In this document: positions 7,401 through 10,325 of the stretch, one piece after another | Numbering within the stretch: the stretch's first letter is position 1 | How the letters are laid out: each line of letters starts with the position of its first letter | Origin: Clostridia bacterium | GTDB taxonomy: Bacteria; Bacillota; Clostridia; Oscillospirales; Acutalibacteraceae | NCBI GenBank assembly: GCA_900764115.1 | Contig: CAAFMR010000052.1 | Location: 1-10,325 of the forward strand | Direction: 5' to 3' | Length of the DNA stretch: 10,325 nt | Notes under the pieces: model-generated | Database searches by the model: none | What the model saw: only the letters and a program-made list of their open reading frames with translations | What the model was told of the DNA's origin: nothing | Program-made: the position numbers and the translations under genes

Positions 7401-8153
7401 GTTGACCGGTGTTTTGCCCTCTATGATGCTTTTCTCTGCCGGCGGGGTGGTCAGTTCCGTCACCGTGGCGCCGGTGACGCAGCGCTGCATAGCTTCCAGC
7501 CGAGTCTCCGGCGTGCCGTAGACAGCCAGCTCACCCAGACGAATTTGTCCGTACCAAGGGGCGCCGGCGCCGGGATATAGGAACGAAAAGCCTACATAGG
7601 CACCCACGGCGGCGGCTCCTCGGCAAAGGTAGTTGCCGGCGGTAACGCCGCTGGCTTCTACGATGCGGTTTTCGGCATCGTAGAGGGTTTCCAATGTTGC
7701 GCTGACATAGATGCGCACGTTTTTGAGATACTGGTCTGCGCCAACCTCGGAACCGACCAAAAAGTGGGTAATGGTGGCGCGTTTGCCTAAGCTAAAGGTG
7801 AAATTACACCAATCGTTCGGCTCGACCTTGCTGCTGCCGAAGCGCAGCTCCAGCATTACCCGGTTGGAGTTGTCCTCTTTAATTAGTTCTCCATCGGTGA
7901 GCCACGCCAGTTTGCCGCCGTTGACGCGCCAGATGCCGCCGTTTGTATCCTTGGTGGGAATCATACCGGCAATTAAGCTGTCCGGCGGGAGCGCGTCGGC
8001 GGGCTGATATTCGCCCAGTACAGCCGGTGTGGCTTTACTCCAGTCTGGTGCTGTTTCTCTGGCAGCTGCCCATGCGGCTGTCATTCCGGCGCTGCACACG
8101 GTCAACAGCAGCGAAAGGGACAGCAGCAGGGATAGAAGCTTTCGTGTTGTCAT
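4461..8153 (-). CDS. Exported, membrane-anchored protein of about five discoidin-like modules
   Basis: The 1230-residue product has an N-terminal signal peptide (residues 1-30, probable cleavage near AWA-A) and a C-terminal transmembrane helix (about 1203-1220) followed by a basic tail (QRRKKGR). Between them lie about five related modules of F5/8C-like character: 37-213, 241-465, 475-651, 680-824 and 834-1026. Each opens with a motif like LIAGMIPT or LLSGRLPT, carries a TDG motif and a strand such as VRIYVSATLETLYD, and usually closes with (R)(L/I)GEL(A)(V/A)YG. The region 1039-1190 is a further beta-rich stretch that I do not recognise. No catalytic domain is visible, so a glycan-binding or scaffold role at the cell surface is inferred. 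AGGAGG 7 bases before the ATG supports the start. The gene lies 33 bp after the SGNH-domain gene and overlaps the GH26-like gene. The discoidin assignment is by pattern (a beta-sandwich sugar-binding module) and the modules are divergent from classical CBM32. Confidence 0.78.
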   Translation of the reverse strand: MTTRKLLSLLLSLSLLLTVCSAGMTAAWAAARETAPDWSKATPAVLGEYQPADALPPDSLIAGMIPTKDTNGGIWRVNGGKLAWLTDGELIKEDNSNRVMLELRFGSSKVEPNDWCNFTFSLGKRATITHFLVGSEVGADQYLKNVRIYVSATLETLYDAENRIVEASGVTAGNYLCRGAAAVGAYVGFSFLYPGAGAPWYGQIRLGELAVYGTPETRLEAMQRCVTGATVTELTTPPAEKSIIEGKTPVNAVQLFNRNATAATDGKFQGLDAPIQAVLGEDGRTRNYNDAHPEYGILTDSETSRTVYYTSADYLDLIYYMGAKSTVESFAIGSTAEDTGITKAEADKLLQDTDDGVDASALTEYLRNHMSEYVRLHKAALYVGNSPDLMQEENRVAAYEYCPTDKPAKNSGALTPLAGLYTLDTPATGRYIGFRIYCGDPISGNTAGKWGWHNQVRIGELAVYGTAGDPTEDLDWAQATATVKGSYLPALGVAKNSLLSGRLPTQGTDRKSWKVIEGSLSLITDGQLILPDDSNRLVVDMRNGVVPAGEWAQFTFDSGVIADFTHFLIGSEAGVHQRLKEVRIYVSATSDGLYDDANLVAEAADVAYGNYFLRGDTHSGRYVGFAFRNPGKDTEPHWYGQIRLGELAAYGSVTDPAPDGMLPHRLTSRADAAQLPDGDNLLKGLPVRQESGATLPVTDAGLATDGIIPGITQESTPAAGMHYPADTSAQTLVYDLGVNAQLTHLLVASGGGEDAGQQLKQVQLYISETLPTLYEETAFTVAFSGAPAVVLEFTRSFAGRYIGLRLTAQEPTAPLLIGEVGAYGALLDDPTQRVDLIAGKLPVDSYICEVGMPDRYHDAPGGYLSEPFWTDDARFLTDGDYSTRSAWAQRTTGRLPTLEERYYISPETPWMVLVYHLGGTATVEEILLTSENYGYFLGGADFYVGQTLDTLFQAENRVYATGGEQTIRDGETIRLDPSTDILTRCMRAVLEIPKEGRYVAIVVTRPTSSVKLGYSVGRVDAINVYGKLPADRVDPERKTTFTDSVYGYTLTLNPLHYDDTALFDTLDHLEVVRAAYPDTLPHLVCDNWLTVDPADPYIYEFRLIRKDGQQLTESACGARPWNVQIPNDTGHMQGLGTVTGDTVSRVVNSRTDASGTLIGEQLTSFRVLKLVFDPDGVIYSGVAGTDRAGSVAGAAIRHRLSPSLWALGALLPAVAALWCIQRRKKGRIAP
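5076..5654 (-). repeat. Discoidin-like module, divergent copy (fifth)
   Basis: This is residues 834-1026 of the scaffold protein. Recognisable elements are the opening VDLIAGKLPV, LTDGDYSTRSAW, the strand ADFYVGQTLDTLFQAENRV and the closing RVDAINVYG. The TDG...W segment resembles that of classical F5/8C domains more than the other copies do. Confidence 0.55.
5682..6116 (-). repeat. Discoidin-like module, divergent copy (fourth)
   Basis: This is residues 680-824 of the scaffold protein. It keeps the opening (NLLKGLPV), a TDG motif, the strand QVQLYISETLPTLYEE and the closing LLIGEVGAYG, but is clearly more diverged from types A and B. Confidence 0.6.
6201..6731 (-). repeat. Discoidin-like module, type A, copy 2
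   Basis: This is residues 475-651 of the scaffold protein, the second copy of the module at 7515-8045. The order type A, type B, type A inside one protein suggests growth by module shuffling. Confidence 0.8.
6759..7433 (-). repeat. Discoidin-like module, type B, with an alpha-helical insert
   Basis: This is residues 241-465 of the scaffold protein. It follows the type A plan but has a roughly 35-45-residue, probably helical insert (about 335-372, including ITKAEADKLLQDTDDGVD) between the FAIGS strand and the AALYVGNSPDLM strand. The same module, with the same insert, occurs at the right edge of the window in the neighbouring gene (9936-10325). Confidence 0.78.
7081..7148 (-). repeat. 68-bp near-identical repeat, copy 1
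   Basis: This differs from 10258-10325 at a single base (7098 against 10275), and that difference is silent (GAC against GAT). It encodes the helical insert of the type B module (residues 336-358 of the scaffold protein). Confidence 0.92.
7515..8045 (-). repeat. Discoidin-like module, type A, copy 1
   Basis: This is residues 37-213 of the scaffold protein. It matches residues 475-651 through its length: DWSKATPAVLGEY against DWAQATATVKGSY, HFLVGSEVG against HFLIGSEAG, VRIYVSATLETLYD against VRIYVSATSDGLYD, and YGQIRLGELAVYG against YGQIRLGELAAYG. The similarity shows an internal duplication. Confidence 0.8.
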
Positions 8154-8186
8154 GCAAGTGCCTCCTGTATGAAAGCGTTAGTATAT
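8154..8186 (-). promoter_or_regulatory. Short intergenic spacer with ribosome binding site
   Basis: The 33 bases between the SGNH-domain gene and the scaffold gene contain AGGAGG 7 bases before the scaffold ATG, and nothing else that I can support. The close spacing fits one transcript. Confidence 0.7.
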
Positions 8187-10325
8187 TCAGGTCAGTGAGG
8201 TGTCGTTCACGTCGTTTACACAGCGCCGGATCGTGTCGCCGTATACATAGCGGGTAACACCGTTGGCATCATAGGCAACATAGGGGCGGGCGACGATGGC
8301 GGTGGAACGGTGTGCGGCGGGGATGCCGACCACCACGGCGGTGTACATCGCACCGTAGTCGCTGAGACTATACAGGTTTTTGGCGGGAACATCCCGCACT
8401 GCGGTATTCTGCGTACCGATTACCAGCTGGGCAGGAGCTGCCTGACTGGCGATCGCTACCAAGGCTCCGGCGGTGACGACCGGGTAGGTTTTGCCGTTTA
8501 CCCGCACGGTTGCTTGGGTATAGTCGGCTATATGACCGGTTTGGCAGCTCACTCCCGGCAGGACGGCATCAAAGCCGAACCGTAACGCTGTGTTTCCTTC
8601 TGCGTCCACTCCCCGGATCTGAGCTCCCTTGACCGTAACGGTGCTTTCCTCGGCGGCATAGCCGACGGCTGCCAGCTCGCTGAGCCACGCGGTTTTATAG
8701 CTGGCGTGCTGTCCCAGAATGACCCGCATACGCTTTCCGGTGGCGGGCTTTGTCAGCGTCACCAACCGTCCGGCGGCAGAGCCGTCATTTTCAATGGAAT
8801 TTGCTTCATATACCGGGTCAACTGCGGTTAGATCGCTCAAATCATCTCCTATGTAGACCTTTACGGAGGGATACAGGAACGCGGTTTCGTTCAGTTCGGT
8901 CATACAGCCGCCCAGCAGCAGCTGGCTGATGGTAACGGTGGTGTCGAAGGCGATTGAAAGATTGTATCCGGTACCGTGGTCGGTGCCGCTGTCGCCGTTC
9001 ACAAACCGCAGAATACCGTTGGTGATGAGCGCCTTTTCATTGCTTTTCTGCAATCCGGCGATGACAACGCCTTCCCGGGTCAAAAGGTTATGTTCCGGCT
9101 TGGTGACACGACCGGCATCTGCAATGCTGCCGGTGTAACCGGGGTATACGCCGTTTTCGTCCGGATCACCCCGTCCGTAAATCCTGCTGAGATCGGTGCT
9201 GCTGGTGGCGGAGGCTTTCATCAGATCCACCGTGTAGTGGGTCTGACCGGTCATAACGGCGAAGACTGTATCGGCAATCAGCTTGTGTCCGGCTTCGCCT
9301 GGGTGGAGGCGGACGCCTTTATCGATGTCGATGGAATCCACAAAGGCAGCTTCGCCGCCGTTTTCCATAACCTCGCGGGTGGCGGTGTATACGTCCACCA
9401 GGGTTGCTCCCAGCTCCGCCGCCAATTCCGCCTGCAGTGGTACAATGTCTTCTGCGATGGTGCGCTGGTAAGGGGAACGCAAGGTACAGGGAGAGGTCAG
9501 TATATATAGCTCCAGATTAGGATTGATAGAGCGATAGGCGGCAATGATTTCCCGATAGTAGTTCTTATAGACTTCCCGCCTTTCTGTCCAACCGGCGTAG
9601 CTGGCGGCATCGTTGGAGCCCAGCATAACGGTGAGAATGTCCGCATAGCGGATTTTGTCGGTTTTGCGCTGGTGGCGCATCCAGGATTTGGCGCCGTCCT
9701 TTTGGCTGATTTCTTCTTCACCGACGACGGCGGAACCGCCGATCCCGGCATTGTATAGCTCATAGTCGATGGTATCGCTGGCATCGTCCAGATACTGCTC
9801 CAGCAAAGCGGGATAGTTGTCGGTAACGGTGCCGGTCACCCAGTTGTTGTTGTCCCGGCTAACAAAGATGGTTCCCTCTGTGATGGAGTCGCCAACGCAA
9901 ACCAGTTGTTTTTTCTCGGTTTTTGTGGTCATGCTGCCATATACCGCCAGCTCTCCGATGCGCACCTGGTTATACCAGCCCCATTTGCCGGCTGTGCTGC
10001 CGTCGATGGTGTCACCACAGTAAAGGCGGAATCCGACGTAACGACCGGAGGTTGGGACGGTCAGCGTGTATAAGCCCACCAGCGGGGTCAGCGCGCCGCT
10101 GTTTTTAGCGGGTGTATCGGTGGGGCAGTATTCATAGGAAGCAACCGGTTCCTCATTCTGCATCAAATCGGGGGAGTTGCCCACATATAGCGCTGCTTTA
10201 TGCAGGCGCACATATTCACTGGTATGCTCCCGTAAATAGTCGGTCAATGCAGAAACGTCCACGCCGTCGTCGGTATCCTGCAGCAGCTTGTCGGCTTCGG
10301 CTTTGGTGATGCCGGTGTCCTCGGC
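8187..10325 (-). CDS. SGNH/GDSL hydrolase domain flanked by discoidin-like modules (5' end outside the window)
   Basis: The frame is open to the right edge of the window, so 712 residues of a longer protein are visible; numbering starts at the edge. Residues 1-130 are a type B discoidin-like module nearly matching the neighbouring gene. An SGNH hydrolase domain follows (about 138-361): GDSIT with candidate nucleophile Ser147, NAGIGG (192-197) for block II, GSND (236-239) for block III, and RLHPGEAGH with candidate His341. Such domains are usually carbohydrate O-acetyl or related esterases. The Asp usual three residues before the His is Val, so a Ser-His dyad or another Asp (333, 335) may serve. 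Another discoidin-like module lies at about 413-556 (VKVYIGDDLSDLTAVDPVYE). The C-terminal domain (about 560-712) ends with YVYGDTIRRCVNDV and resembles tails I associate with secreted gut Firmicute proteins; its function is unknown. No C-terminal membrane anchor is seen. The gene is the first visible one of the minus-strand operon. Confidence 0.8.
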   Translation of the reverse strand, partial: AEDTGITKAEADKLLQDTDDGVDVSALTDYLREHTSEYVRLHKAALYVGNSPDLMQNEEPVASYEYCPTDTPAKNSGALTPLVGLYTLTVPTSGRYVGFRLYCGDTIDGSTAGKWGWYNQVRIGELAVYGSMTTKTEKKQLVCVGDSITEGTIFVSRDNNNWVTGTVTDNYPALLEQYLDDASDTIDYELYNAGIGGSAVVGEEEISQKDGAKSWMRHQRKTDKIRYADILTVMLGSNDAASYAGWTERREVYKNYYREIIAAYRSINPNLELYILTSPCTLRSPYQRTIAEDIVPLQAELAAELGATLVDVYTATREVMENGGEAAFVDSIDIDKGVRLHPGEAGHKLIADTVFAVMTGQTHYTVDLMKASATSSTDLSRIYGRGDPDENGVYPGYTGSIADAGRVTKPEHNLLTREGVVIAGLQKSNEKALITNGILRFVNGDSGTDHGTGYNLSIAFDTTVTISQLLLGGCMTELNETAFLYPSVKVYIGDDLSDLTAVDPVYEANSIENDGSAAGRLVTLTKPATGKRMRVILGQHASYKTAWLSELAAVGYAAEESTVTVKGAQIRGVDAEGNTALRFGFDAVLPGVSCQTGHIADYTQATVRVNGKTYPVVTAGALVAIASQAAPAQLVIGTQNTAVRDVPAKNLYSLSDYGAMYTAVVVGIPAAHRSTAIVARPYVAYDANGVTRYVYGDTIRRCVNDVNDTSLT
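8658..9089 (-). repeat. Discoidin-like module after the SGNH domain
   Basis: This is residues 413-556 of the visible part of the SGNH-domain protein. It carries the module plan seen in the scaffold protein: opening NLLTREG, ITNGILRF in the place of the TDG motif, the strand VKVYIGDDLSDLTAVDPVYE, and closing WLSELAAVGY. Confidence 0.6.
9936..10325 (-). repeat. Discoidin-like module, type B, second copy (partial, at window edge)
   Basis: The sequence corresponds to 6759-7148 in the scaffold gene. Protein motifs such as EYVRLHKAALYVGNSPDLM, KNSGALTPL and AGKWGW-NQVRIGELAVYG are shared almost unchanged, while the DNA is visibly diverged at silent positions except at the window edge. Confidence 0.85.
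10258..10325 (-). repeat. 68-bp near-identical repeat, copy 2 (runs to the window edge)
   Basis: This is the partner of 7081-7148. The match reaches the last base of the window, so the identical tract probably continues to the right. Confidence 0.92.

Noticed and set aside
8091..8102. Lipoprotein lipobox (LTVC) in the signal peptide of the scaffold protein
   Set aside because: Val directly before Cys is not accepted in a usual lipobox. An AxA-type signal peptidase I site (AWA-A) follows, and the protein has its own C-terminal anchor.
8154..8186. Internal promoter before the scaffold gene (TATACT-like -10)
   Set aside because: No -35-like hexamer is found at 16-18 bases upstream, and the spacing suggests an ordinary intra-operon gap.
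10260..10262. GTG as the start of the SGNH-domain gene
   Set aside because: The frame is open to the window edge, and the upstream 21 codons match the type B module of the neighbouring gene, so the true start lies outside the window.

Overview
The window looks like a chromosomal segment of a gut-type Gram-positive Firmicute, most likely a moderately GC-rich clostridial lineage (Oscillospiraceae/Ruminococcaceae-like). The reasons are strong AGGAGG-type ribosome binding sites before every complete gene, a MurNAc-type kinase/etherase pair, and large secreted proteins that end in a membrane anchor and are built from discoidin-like (F5/8 type C, CBM32-like) modules. The taxonomic placement is an inference from style, not from a marker gene.

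Layout. Bases 1-180 are an AT-richer intergenic region. It begins with four abutting hairpins (1-80) and ends with a candidate promoter and a strong ribosome binding site. On the + strand follow two overlapping genes: an XRE-type helix-turn-helix fused to a BadF/BadG/BcrA/BcrD-family sugar kinase domain (181-1305), and a MurQ-like N-acetylmuramic acid 6-phosphate etherase (1298-2107). A 14-bp perfect inverted repeat at 2156-2184 separates them from a convergent minus-strand operon and can terminate both.

The minus-strand operon is read from right to left. It contains (i) a protein whose start lies outside the window, carrying an SGNH/GDSL hydrolase domain between discoidin-like modules (8187-10325); (ii) a 1230-residue exported protein made of about five discoidin-like modules with a C-terminal membrane anchor and no recognisable enzyme domain (4461-8153); and (iii) a 756-residue exported GH26-like protein with a beta/gamma-crystallin-like domain, a clear F5/8C (CBM32) domain and a C-terminal membrane anchor (2194-4464). 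Genes (ii) and (iii) overlap by ATGA, and 33 bp separate (i) from (ii).

Working together: the minus-strand genes look like a cell-surface glycan-binding and glycan-processing set with one candidate esterase, one candidate glycosidase and one large binding scaffold. The plus-strand pair would act in the cytoplasm on amino sugars (MurNAc/GlcNAc). Both members of that pair differ from the textbook enzymes at conserved active-site positions, so their exact reaction is uncertain. A direct functional link between the two sets is suggested only by proximity.
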